13,689 bases of DNA, from contig JAOZMV010000021.1 of the NCBI GenBank assembly GCA_029934095.1, positions 1 to 13,689 on the forward strand, in the 5' to 3' direction. Under the pieces are notes generated by a model. The model did no database searches and had not been told where the DNA came from. It was given only the letters and a program-made list of their open reading frames with translations. This stretch comes from Desulfuromusa sp. (GTDB lineage: Bacteria; Desulfobacterota; Desulfuromonadia; Desulfuromonadales; Geopsychrobacteraceae). Shown in pieces: positions 1 to 7,114 of this stretch. Position numbers and translations under genes: made by a program. Numbering within the stretch: position 1 is the stretch's first letter; each line of letters begins with the position of its first letter.

Positions 1-957
1 TCCATTCTTTTTCAGCAAGTCCCGCTGAGTCGAGTCTGCCAAAAGCTCGAGAATTGCTGCAGCCAGCGGTAAGGGCTGATCGACCGGGGTCAAGCGTCCG
101 GTTTTACCATCTTCAATCAGCTCTCCCGGCCCTTCGGAAGCGGTCGCGACAATCGGGCACTGATGGACCCATGACTCCATGACGATAGATCCCAAGCCCT
201 CATAGCGGGAGGGACAGACAAAAATATCAGCGCTACGCATCAGTGCGGTGACATCATCTCGCCAACCTAAAAAGCGCACCCGTTCAGTCAGATTCAGCTC
301 CTGACATAACTGTTTAAGTGCAGTTTCTTCCGGCCCTGATCCTGCCAGCCAGAGTATGGCATCAGGAATATGCACCAATGCCTGCAACAGGACATCAAAC
401 CCCTTATTGATATGCAGGCGTCCTGCAGCCAGCAATAACGGCTGATCTATCCGGCTATGAAAGCTATCTCGTGGCAACGGGGCAACAGGGGTTTCATCGG
501 CAAAATTCGGAATGTGAAAAACCCGCTCGGAAGGCATTCCTCCCTTGACCAGATGGTCACAGATTCCCATGGAGATTCCAACCCAATAATCGGCATGCTG
601 ATAGTACTTGAGATCATAGTAGTGCCCGAGACGAGCCACCAGTTTATAGTTGCCTTTCGGTGTCAACTTGCTCGCCCGGTTCATCCAGGTCATGACAATA
701 GCGGGTTGATAAGCACGTAAAGCTTTTAGATAGTTGTGGTGATCAATTAAGTTGAGAGGACCACCAAAACGAAATCCGGCAACGGGAACGCCCGCCGCAG
801 AAAGAGACTCCAACCGGTGCGGGTGACGACGGAGAAAAGCTTTTTGCTCGGTATGACCCGAGGTAAAAAGCTCTTTCACCAAACGAACGTAGAAATTTTC
901 TGCCCCCCCCTGGGCAGCACCAGCCAGAATTTGAGCAACCTTTGGTTTAATATCCAT
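1..957 (-). CDS. GT4 family glycosyltransferase, LPS core type (3' end missing)
   Basis: This is a retaining GT-B glycosyltransferase that probably adds a sugar from a nucleotide-sugar donor to the LPS core on the cytoplasmic face of the inner membrane. Donor and acceptor cannot be told. The 319 visible codons run in frame off the left edge. The N-terminal domain shows a QGGAE loop (16-20), TWMNRAS (90-96) and RLGHYYDL (109-116). The C-terminal domain shows AAGRLHINKG (about 177-186), GSGPEE (206-211) and the GT4 E-x7-E motif at E253/E261. The C-terminal helix is cut off. It is a paralogue of the gene just upstream, sharing the TW-NRAS and RLG-YYDL motifs. The start is uncertain: an in-frame ATG at 966 is equally possible, an in-frame stop lies shortly before it, and neither start has a strong Shine-Dalgarno. 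An 8-G run spans codons 16-19. Confidence 0.9.
   Translation of the reverse strand, partial: MDIKPKVAQILAGAAQGGAENFYVRLVKELFTSGHTEQKAFLRRHPHRLESLSAAGVPVAGFRFGGPLNLIDHHNYLKALRAYQPAIVMTWMNRASKLTPKGNYKLVARLGHYYDLKYYQHADYWVGISMGICDHLVKGGMPSERVFHIPNFADETPVAPLPRDSFHSRIDQPLLLAAGRLHINKGFDVLLQALVHIPDAILWLAGSGPEETALKQLCQELNLTERVRFLGWRDDVTALMRSADIFVCPSRYEGLGSIVMESWVHQCPIVATASEGPGELIEDGKTGRLTPVDQPLPLAAAILELLADSTQRDLLKKNG
903..910 (-). repeat. 8-G homopolymer tract inside glycosyltransferase gene
   Basis: The plus strand has eight consecutive C, which is eight G on the coding strand, covering the end of codon 16, codons 17-18 and the first base of codon 19. The gene is in frame as written. Losing one G brings a stop about 11 codons on. 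Gaining one G brings a stop about 60 codons on. Poly-G tracts of this kind cause slipped-strand phase variation in surface-glycan genes of some bacteria. Here the tract also encodes the Gly-Gly of a conserved loop, so chance is a fair alternative. Confidence 0.6.
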
Positions 958-1010
958 TTGACCCATCTGTACCAGTTTCGCAAAAAATCATATCGACTGA
1001 ACAAAATTTA

Positions 1011-2045
1011 TTATTTTGTAGCAATAAGCCGCTCAAACAGTTGTTTATATTGCCCAATAATCGCAGTCAAAGAGAACTGATCCTTTAATTTATTGTAACC
1101 ATTTCTGCTTAGAGTCTCTGCCATTTCCCGATCGGACAGCAGATCATTCACCTGTCTGGCACATTGTTTGACGTTATCAACCTCAAATAACAAACCATTT
1201 TCACGATGGGAGATCAACCAGGAAGGGCCCTGACTTGCGGCAGCAACCACCGGGGTTCCGGTTGCCCAAGCTTCAAGAATAACGTTACCGAGCGGTTCAA
1301 AGCGTGAAGGGAAAACACAGACATCGGCCAGATTAAAAAGCTGCCTTATATCCTTGCGCAAACCTAAAAAAAAGGTCCGTCCCTTGACGCCAAGATCTGC
1401 AGCCAATTTCTCCAGATCTTCCTGCAGTTCTCCCGTCCCGGCAATTAATAAAGTGGCATCGGGAATCGATGGCAGTGCCTTGATCAAAACATCCTGAGCT
1501 TTTTTCGGATGGAGGCGCCCCAGGGTAAGAAGCACCCGATGGCCTTCAGGTATCTGTGGTAGCGGATCAATGACCTCCAATGATTCCGGGAGTTCACCAA
1601 AATTTGAAATCATACTGACTTGCGAATTCGGCCAACCATTTTCGGTCACATACCTTACCAAATCTGGGGTATTGACGATCAGGTGATCACACTTATGATA
1701 ATTATTCAGATCATAATAGCCCCCCAAACGGCCGACGACAACCGCCTTGCTCGGCGGACATTTTCGTGAAGCCCGGTTGACCCAGGTGACAATCAGATCA
1801 GGGTCGAACTTTGTCACCTCTTTTTTCAATTGATGATTATAGCGCAGAACTTTACTGAAAATTCCCATGGGCAAGGTTCGAAAATCAACCCCGGAAGATT
1901 GCAAACGCCGTTCACGTGACGGCTGAGCCTCAATAATCAAACGTTGCGTAATCGAATCATCTTCTGCGAAGGCAGTCGCCACTTTTTCAAAGTAAGTCTC
2001 AGCCCCGGCCTCAGACTGTGAAAGAAGTATCTGCATTATTCTCAT
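1011..2045 (-). CDS. GT4 family glycosyltransferase, LPS core type
   Basis: This complete 344-residue GT-B glycosyltransferase is likely to transfer a core sugar at the cytoplasmic membrane; the specific sugar is not predictable. It shows an N-terminal QSEAGAE loop (about 10-16), TWVNRAS (87-93), RLGGYYDL (106-113), a TLGRLHPKKAQD donor-domain strand and loop (about 174-185), and the GT4 E-x7-E pair at E250/E258. Length is normal for GT4 enzymes. The start overlaps the stop of the preceding yrbL-like gene as ATGA, which argues for this ATG over the Met at codon 4 and for translational coupling. It is a clear paralogue of the next gene downstream, 53-44 bases further on depending on that start. 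A T8 run occurs in the coding strand near 1366-1373, at the codons for FFL. Confidence 0.93.
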   Translation of the reverse strand: MRIMQILLSQSEAGAETYFEKVATAFAEDDSITQRLIIEAQPSRERRLQSSGVDFRTLPMGIFSKVLRYNHQLKKEVTKFDPDLIVTWVNRASRKCPPSKAVVVGRLGGYYDLNNYHKCDHLIVNTPDLVRYVTENGWPNSQVSMISNFGELPESLEVIDPLPQIPEGHRVLLTLGRLHPKKAQDVLIKALPSIPDATLLIAGTGELQEDLEKLAADLGVKGRTFFLGLRKDIRQLFNLADVCVFPSRFEPLGNVILEAWATGTPVVAAASQGPSWLISHRENGLLFEVDNVKQCARQVNDLLSDREMAETLSRNGYNKLKDQFSLTAIIGQYKQLFERLIATK

Positions 2046-2773
2046 CGTCGCACATCTCTCACAACACCCTCGGCATCAACCTTGGATAAAGAATCATCCC
2101 GATGAATCAACATTCCAACCCGACTGGGTTGTTTCCCCCCGGTGCAATTGCTCACAAACTCAGAGAGACGCGATTCAAACCGCTGGAGACGGGTGGCAAC
2201 ACGTTTAACTTGAATCTTCTGAGGTAACCAGCGAAACGGAACCAGGGTGGGAGATCCCAAACCATCGATGGCAACCAATCGAGAAATGGCCCCCTGTCGA
2301 CCCATCTGGACAACAATATTATGGGTCAAAAGATCACGGGAAGGGACTTTTTCACCCTGCCAGAAAACTGTCAACTGTTCGATCGCCTGACGACATGGTT
2401 CCGTATAACCAAACTCCCAGAGGAATTGCTTAAGGGAGAGAGAGATCAACCCATCAGCATCACGGATCAACTCGGTTTCCAACCCTGGCCCTAAGTCGGT
2501 ATCAACAAAACCAAAACAGCGATAGACATGGTCAAATATCGAAGGACCGACCGAGCGCTGCAATTGCTGAATCGCCCGGTATTCTTTACGGTTATCGTCA
2601 AAATAAGCAAGGGGTCTGAGGTTTTTTGGAAAACCTTTTTTGCGGCGACAATCTGCCAGAGTAAAATCGGGACGACGAACTTTGATACAGCGCTCACGAT
2701 TTAGTGGGTGGACAAAGCAGAGTCGGTTACCACCCTGCGCAAACGGCTTGACCATTTTCAGTTGCAGAGTCAT
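2042..2773 (-). CDS. YrbL-family protein with protein-kinase-like residues; candidate LPS core kinase
   Basis: This 243-residue protein resembles the PhoP-regulated YrbL family, whose biochemical function is not established. The sequence carries a kinase-like pattern: a glycine-containing segment GGN (14-16), a lysine in CIKV (K31), an acidic residue in KEYRAI (E64), a catalytic-loop-like DLLTHN (D147 and N152), and AIDGLG with D170 in the DFG position. That spacing matches small kinase-fold proteins such as LPS core kinases (WaaP, WaaY, KdkA types). Lying between glycosyltransferase genes, it may phosphorylate a core sugar; this is inference. A charged C-terminal tail of about 40 residues goes beyond the usual length of about 210 in E. 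coli YrbL. It overlaps both neighbours by four bases (ATGA), so it is probably translationally coupled. Confidence 0.8.
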   Translation of the reverse strand: MTLQLKMVKPFAQGGNRLCFVHPLNRERCIKVRRPDFTLADCRRKKGFPKNLRPLAYFDDNRKEYRAIQQLQRSVGPSIFDHVYRCFGFVDTDLGPGLETELIRDADGLISLSLKQFLWEFGYTEPCRQAIEQLTVFWQGEKVPSRDLLTHNIVVQMGRQGAISRLVAIDGLGSPTLVPFRWLPQKIQVKRVATRLQRFESRLSEFVSNCTGGKQPSRVGMLIHRDDSLSKVDAEGVVRDVRR

Positions 2774-3810
2774 TTTAAACTGCCATCAAGGTTGATATCC
2801 TGAGCCCAGACGTAATCGTGACTGAACGGTAGCTGTAAAGAGGCTTCAAGAATATATTGGGCATAAAGGGTGTTATTGATCTCCAAGTGAAAGAAGTCTC
2901 GAGCCTTGGCGGCCCAGGCCTGACGCTTGGCATCATCATGATGAAATTCACGAATCCGGGCAAGCAGATCATCTTGATCGTTGAAGTAGACCACTGATTC
3001 TGCCGGCAACAGTTGATCAAACCGGGGAGCACTATGGGTAAACTGCAAAATACCGTTTCCAGCCAGTTGAGCCATCCGCGCTGATGAATACCAGTAATCC
3101 CCTTCCTGACGGTTCAGATTCAACCCCATTTTCGTATCAGCAAGAGCGCGGTCATAGTCCCGCCCCCAGACTGGGGGGTCGCCAAAACTACCATAGGTTT
3201 TAAAGTTCAGTTCACCAGCCAACCGCTCTTTTAGCGATTTAACCAACTTTAAGCGTTGCGTAAAGTCATCGCTGTTACTGCAAAACAACAGGTCGACAGG
3301 CAGGTCGGATCGGATCGAGTTATTTAAGTTTTCAAACGCGGGATCAACCGGGTTCGGCATGTGGTACAGGCGTGGGCCAAGGTTTTCAAAAACTGTCAAC
3401 TCACGCCGTCCGGTAGAAATGAAAAGGGCATCAACTACGGCAGCACGATGCTTGATACGGGTGACATTGTCGGGAATAAAGAGGGGGTCATTATTGCAGT
3501 GAGCAATCACCACATCGGGGCAACGTTGCTTGATTGTTTGCAAGGTTGCGTTGGTAATAATATCGCAATGACCAGCAATGATCAGATCAGGGGCAAAGGC
3601 AGCGACAGTTTCAAGTAAACGTTGATTTGCCTTCCTTTTACCTAAATCACGAATTCCGAATGGTGCCTCAAATGCCGCAACATCCCGGTCACTGAAAACT
3701 TGAACCTGATGGCTGTTCTTGATCAGCCCATGGGTTAATTTTTGCCCCCAACTGACACGGGTCTTACCGTAACGGCGCAGTTGCTGGTACGCGATATGGA
3801 GAACTCTCAT
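2770..3810 (-). CDS. CgeB-like glycosyltransferase (Glyco_trans_1_2 type)
   Basis: This is a 346-residue predicted GT-B glycosyltransferase. The N-terminal half has a first beta strand MRVLHIAYQQ (1-10) and APDLIIAGHCDII (about 73-85). The C-terminal half carries the hallmark of the CgeB/DUF3880-associated glycosyltransferase domain: MGLNLNR (about 228-234), YSSARMAQLAGNG (about 241-253) and a VVYFNDQDDLLARI strand and helix (about 273-286). The donor sugar is unknown; position in the cluster implies LPS core or outer-core assembly. I chose the ATG at 3810 rather than an upstream in-frame Met at 3858. It overlaps the previous stop as ATGA and follows a purine-rich Shine-Dalgarno, and the residues upstream of it look like an unconserved extension inside the neighbouring gene. 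Its own stop overlaps the yrbL-like start. Confidence 0.85.
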   Translation of the reverse strand: MRVLHIAYQQLRRYGKTRVSWGQKLTHGLIKNSHQVQVFSDRDVAAFEAPFGIRDLGKRKANQRLLETVAAFAPDLIIAGHCDIITNATLQTIKQRCPDVVIAHCNNDPLFIPDNVTRIKHRAAVVDALFISTGRRELTVFENLGPRLYHMPNPVDPAFENLNNSIRSDLPVDLLFCSNSDDFTQRLKLVKSLKERLAGELNFKTYGSFGDPPVWGRDYDRALADTKMGLNLNRQEGDYWYSSARMAQLAGNGILQFTHSAPRFDQLLPAESVVYFNDQDDLLARIREFHHDDAKRQAWAAKARDFFHLEINNTLYAQYILEASLQLPFSHDYVWAQDINLDGSLK

Positions 3811-4934
3811 ATAACCTCCCCCAGCACTTTCAGATAGGTCTGCCATTCCCCTTGACACATCTTGTCGGTGGTATAATTTTCTGCAACCCAGTGCCGCCCA
3901 GAAGTTCCTATCTGGGTTAGATCGACGTCTCCAGACAAGGCAATCCGCAACTTCTCTGCCAGGTCAGCAACATCTCCATTTTTGAATAGCCAGCCGGTCT
4001 CACCATCCCTCACGGTTTCCAGAGAACCACCATGCGCCGAAGCAATAATCGGCTTGGCCATCGCCTGTGCCTCAACGGCAACCCGGCCAAAAGCTTCCGG
4101 TTCAGTTGAGGCCGAAACAATCAGGTCAGATATGGCATAATAAGGGACGATATTTTCTTGATCACCCAGAAATATAACCCGATCCGCGATTCCCAACTTT
4201 TGCGTCAGTGTTTTCAGTTCTTTCACATAAGCTGTTTTTCTTCCACCACCACCGATTAACAACGCCTGCCATTGGAGATCCTTGATTTGCGCCAAAGCCG
4301 CAATAAAGAGGGGCTGACCTTTCCACCGGGTAAGCCTCCCGGGCAGTGAAATGATCGCCACTCCAGCAGTGAGGTTAAGTCGCTGTTTCAGTTCATGTCG
4401 CTGCTTAGTACTTATCAGATCGGGGGCAAACAGTGCAGGATTAAAGCCACGTGGGACAACGTCAATCAACCCTTCCCTGACGCTATAGTTCTGTAAAATA
4501 TGATTTTTGATAAACTCACTGATGGCAATGACCCGCGCACCACGCACCATGACGCTATTGTAATATTTTTTAACTCTGTTTTGAATTCGGTGGGTACCAT
4601 GAAAAGTTGTCACCAGCTTCACCCCGGTCAATTTACAGGCCAAAAAGGCCGCCCAGGCGGGGGCTCGGGAACGGGCGTGCAGCAGGTCAATTTTCTCACT
4701 GCGGATTATTTTTTGTAGTTGCAGCGCCGAGTAAAAAATTGTCAACGGATTACGCTTGGCAAGGGGTAGAGAAAAGTGTCTTGAACCTCCCTTTTCCAGT
4801 TCTGTGACCAGCCTCCCACCCTGAGAGGCAACTAAACTTTGAGCTCCCTGTGAAACGATAAAAGAGGCCATCTCTGTCGTTCCTCGTTCTACACCTCCCT
4901 GCTCAAGAGCAGCTGTAACTTGAAGGACTTTCAT
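3807..4934 (-). CDS. GT4 family glycosyltransferase, probable LPS inner-core enzyme
   Basis: This 375-residue GT-B enzyme has an intact GT4 layout. The N-terminal acceptor domain shows QVTAALEQGGVERGT (5-19), LLHARSRAPAWAAFLA (about 84-99) and VTTFHGTHR (about 108-116). The donor domain shows SLPGRLTRWKGQ (about 196-207), LIGGGG (about 226-231) and the E-x7-E pair at E280/E288 within EPEAFGRVAVEA. The HARSRAPAW segment recalls alphaproteobacterial LPS core mannosyltransferases of the LpcC/LpsB kind; this is from memory and the sugar specificity is unproven. The start overlaps the ELM1-like stop as ATGA, and its own stop overlaps the next start the same way. An AGAGAG run lies just upstream as a modest ribosome-binding site. 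Confidence 0.92.
   Translation of the reverse strand: MKVLQVTAALEQGGVERGTTEMASFIVSQGAQSLVASQGGRLVTELEKGGSRHFSLPLAKRNPLTIFYSALQLQKIIRSEKIDLLHARSRAPAWAAFLACKLTGVKLVTTFHGTHRIQNRVKKYYNSVMVRGARVIAISEFIKNHILQNYSVREGLIDVVPRGFNPALFAPDLISTKQRHELKQRLNLTAGVAIISLPGRLTRWKGQPLFIAALAQIKDLQWQALLIGGGGRKTAYVKELKTLTQKLGIADRVIFLGDQENIVPYYAISDLIVSASTEPEAFGRVAVEAQAMAKPIIASAHGGSLETVRDGETGWLFKNGDVADLAEKLRIALSGDVDLTQIGTSGRHWVAENYTTDKMCQGEWQTYLKVLGEVI
3815..3822 (-). promoter_or_regulatory. Shine-Dalgarno (GGGGGAGG) for the CgeB-like gene
   Basis: The coding strand reads GGGGGAGG with four bases before the ATG at 3810. It lies inside the 3' end of the upstream glycosyltransferase gene. It supports the 3810 start over the longer reading. 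Confidence 0.65.
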
Positions 4935-5866
4935 ACTCTCTCTGACTCAAATTTTTCAATAATCTGGCGATTAAAGATATCGGCCAGGGATATTTTATTT
5001 CTACAGGCGGCACAGGTTCCATCAAACAAGTGCAGACAGTTCTTCGCCGCAAGGATTCTGATCAATCGATTGAGTTTACTCTTCTCCGGCAAGCTTTGGG
5101 GAGCAAGCAGAATTTCGACATAACTTCGACCAAAACTGACAGCTTCACTGACCATCGAAGTTGAGTCAGCAGTCAGAAAAATATATTCACAGTATTGCAA
5201 ATAATCGGGGATCGGATTTATTGGTTCCTGTGAGTAATAGACCGCGCGTGAAAAGCTGAACTGACGCAGCATCCTTTCAACCGATTCCGGAGTCCGGGGC
5301 GAAGTTGTCATCCACACTTTATGCTCTGGAAACAAGGTCAATATTTTAGTTATCTGCTGTTTCAGCAGGGCACCATCCATTTGCGCATGACGACTGTCAC
5401 CACCGATAATCAATGCAATATAGCGGTCGGCCGCGTGTGGTGTCACCAGCCCCTGTGGCTCAATATAGCTCAGATTGATCGGCACACTGACAATGTTGGC
5501 AAGCGGGGGAGGATTATCATGTTGCTGGGCAATGATCAAATCGAAATCGAGTCGGTAACTTTTCGGCAACATAACAGCCACCGATCGGCAATTTAACTGC
5601 TTTGCCAGGGTACGATTTGCATAATAAGTTCCCGACCCAGTGGAAACAACTGCGCCGTATTCGCCAGGCTGAAGGTCGGCTGTAAACAGGTTGTCAGAAT
5701 AGACCCCGATCCGATCAAGCAGATAGGAAAGAGCCTTCCTGCCCGTTTGTTTGAAGCTGACCATCTTCAGATCGTACTCGTAACCCAGATATTTGGCACA
5801 AGCAATCGACTGGTTAACGTGGCCCGGCTTCCCATCACTCAGAATCAGAAGTCGCTTGGTTTTCAA
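4931..5866 (-). CDS. ELM1-like protein (DUF1022 family), predicted GT-B glycosyltransferase
   Basis: This 311-residue protein belongs to the mitochondrial-fission ELM1 family, whose bacterial members often sit in LPS gene clusters. They are predicted to have a GT-B fold, but no enzyme activity is firmly established. Motifs seen are SDGKPGHVNQS (10-20), STGSGT (75-80), GGDSRH (155-160), TTSPRTP (187-193) and TADSTSMVSEA (232-242). The last resembles the nucleotide-binding part of a GT-B donor domain. The C-terminal region adds a cysteine cluster, C277 and C285-x2-C288, that I do not recall as typical. The start is TTG: the same frame has a stop (that of the preceding small gene) nine bases upstream and no ATG or GTG between. 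A weak GAG lies at a suitable distance. The stop overlaps the next glycosyltransferase start (ATGA). Confidence 0.87.
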   Translation of the reverse strand: MKTKRLLILSDGKPGHVNQSIACAKYLGYEYDLKMVSFKQTGRKALSYLLDRIGVYSDNLFTADLQPGEYGAVVSTGSGTYYANRTLAKQLNCRSVAVMLPKSYRLDFDLIIAQQHDNPPPLANIVSVPINLSYIEPQGLVTPHAADRYIALIIGGDSRHAQMDGALLKQQITKILTLFPEHKVWMTTSPRTPESVERMLRQFSFSRAVYYSQEPINPIPDYLQYCEYIFLTADSTSMVSEAVSFGRSYVEILLAPQSLPEKSKLNRLIRILAAKNCLHLFDGTCAACRNKISLADIFNRQIIEKFESERV

Positions 5867-5875
5867 AGTAGCATC

Positions 5876-6043
5876 TCAGTAAGAGTCAGCTTCATCAATC
5901 AGCATCACCGGGATATCGTCGCGAACCGGATAACGCAATCGGCAGCCAGAGCAGAGGATATAATCACCTTCAGCGGACAACTCAACCAACTGCTTACACT
6001 TCGGGCAGGCAAGAATTTCTAACAAATCAGAGGGTACAGACAT
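5876..6043 (-). CDS. UPF0434/Trm112-type small zinc-ribbon protein (YcaR-like)
   Basis: This 55-residue protein has the family pattern: an N-terminal LLEILACPKCK segment, then LCSGC, giving a CPKC...CSGC zinc-binding set, followed by YPVRDDIPVML. Length matches E. coli YcaR (about 60 residues). The family is related to the eukaryotic methyltransferase activator Trm112; the role of the bacterial short form is not well defined. In E. coli the equivalent gene also lies directly after lpxK, and the linkage is kept here. I chose the ATG at 6043. A GGAG lies nine bases upstream within the end of lpxK, and the next Met upstream (6058) would overlap lpxK and lack that signal. The gene leaves nine bases before the TTG of the ELM1-like gene. 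Confidence 0.9.
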   Translation of the reverse strand: MSVPSDLLEILACPKCKQLVELSAEGDYILCSGCRLRYPVRDDIPVMLIDEADSY

Positions 6044-6045
6044 AG

Positions 6046-7113
6046 TTATTGGCTCCATAAACGGTTGGTCAAACGATCAAATAGTTCTTTTGAGTTGTTG
6101 ATTTTGATATCCATCGGCAGCTGATAGCAAGGCAATTCAAACATATCAGCCGACAGTTTGACAGCATCTTTTTCTGTCGTGATCAGAGCGTCAACATCCG
6201 CTGCCGCAAGCTGTAATTTGTTTAATATTTCCCCTTGATAAGTGACATGGTCAGCAAACCCCAATTTGCAGTCCAACCTGAATCCAGCATTTTCCAGTGA
6301 AACAAAAAAATTCTCAGGATCAGCAATCCCGGCAAAAGCCAGGACCTTCAGGCCACTCAGTTGGCTGACTGGCACCGCCTGCCCGTCAAGACTGATTGCC
6401 GTAGTCGATAGTTGATGATAGCTTTCATAGACTTTAAAGCCCATAAAATGTTGACGATTTTGAACCCCAGCCCGGGTCATGAGCAAAAAATCAGCTCTTT
6501 TCAGGGCTCTAGGAAACTCGCGAAGATTCCCCGCAGGGAGGGGCTTCCCGTTACCAAGGGGGGAAGTTGAATCAAGTAAAACTAAGTCAACATCCCGTTT
6601 GACCGCTTGATGTTGAAATCCATCATCAAGAATAATCAGATCAACATTTTTTGAACTCTCTATTATTTTAATCGCATCAACCCGTTTTTTAGCGATAAAA
6701 ACCGGACAATCAGGATTTCTCTTTGCCAGCAGATAGGGCTCATCGCCACACTCAGCAGCGGTCATCAAGATTCCAGCTCCGGACGAAACGACCCCGACAT
6801 CACCGCTAAAGTTGCCGGCAAATCCACGGCTGACAACTGCCGGGCGCTTACCTTGTTTTTGAAACTCTTTGACCAGCCAATCAACAACAGGGGTCTTCCC
6901 GGTCCCGCCGACAGCAAGATTGCCGACAGAAACGACAGGAAGTGATGCACGATAGGAAGAGAACCAACCGAACTGGTAACAGCGGTTGCGAGCCCAGACG
7001 ATAACGCCATAGAGATAAGAAAACGGCAAGAGGAGAAACAATAAAAGCCGCTCCTGAAAATTTCTAGCCCCCTGAGAAACCAGGTGACGATGAAAGTTTG
7101 CTATTTTATCCAT
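6046..7113 (-). CDS. lpxK: Tetraacyldisaccharide 4'-kinase LpxK
   Basis: LpxK phosphorylates the 4' position of the lipid A disaccharide precursor with ATP, giving lipid IVA, at the inner face of the cytoplasmic membrane. The 355-residue length is usual for the family. Residues about 21-40 form the N-terminal membrane-associated hydrophobic helix. The P-loop GNLAVGGTGKTP lies at 64-75. ECGDEP (121-126) holds the Asp equivalent to D99 of Aquifex LpxK. LDDGFQH (162-168) is the Walker-B-like segment, and GFADHVTY (286-293) holds the His equivalent to H261 of Aquifex. All key residues are present, so it should be active. The ATG follows the waaA stop after one base, and a TTGAG ribosome-binding site lies inside the waaA end. 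The gene sits between waaA, which uses its product, and the small UPF0434 gene. Confidence 0.97.
   Translation of the reverse strand: MDKIANFHRHLVSQGARNFQERLLLFLLLPFSYLYGVIVWARNRCYQFGWFSSYRASLPVVSVGNLAVGGTGKTPVVDWLVKEFQKQGKRPAVVSRGFAGNFSGDVGVVSSGAGILMTAAECGDEPYLLAKRNPDCPVFIAKKRVDAIKIIESSKNVDLIILDDGFQHQAVKRDVDLVLLDSTSPLGNGKPLPAGNLREFPRALKRADFLLMTRAGVQNRQHFMGFKVYESYHQLSTTAISLDGQAVPVSQLSGLKVLAFAGIADPENFFVSLENAGFRLDCKLGFADHVTYQGEILNKLQLAAADVDALITTEKDAVKLSADMFELPCYQLPMDIKINNSKELFDRLTNRLWSQ
6053..6056 (-). promoter_or_regulatory. Shine-Dalgarno (GGAG) deciding the UPF0434 start
   Basis: GGAG on the coding strand, nine bases before the ATG at 6043 and embedded in the last codons of lpxK. It favours 6043 over the Met at 6058. 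Confidence 0.5.
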
Positions 7114-7114
7114 G

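Noticed and set aside
1366..1373. A8/T8 homopolymer in the second glycosyltransferase gene as a phase-variation tract.
   Set aside because: It lies deep in the gene in AT-rich codons for Phe-Phe-Leu, and such runs are common at this base composition; weaker than the G8 tract.
5863..5874. Three-codon mini-ORF (ATG CTA CTT TGA) whose stop overlaps the TTG start of the ELM1-like gene; a similar four-codon one precedes lpxA.
   Set aside because: It could aid reinitiation at a weak start, but such short frames arise easily by chance and there is no supporting signal.
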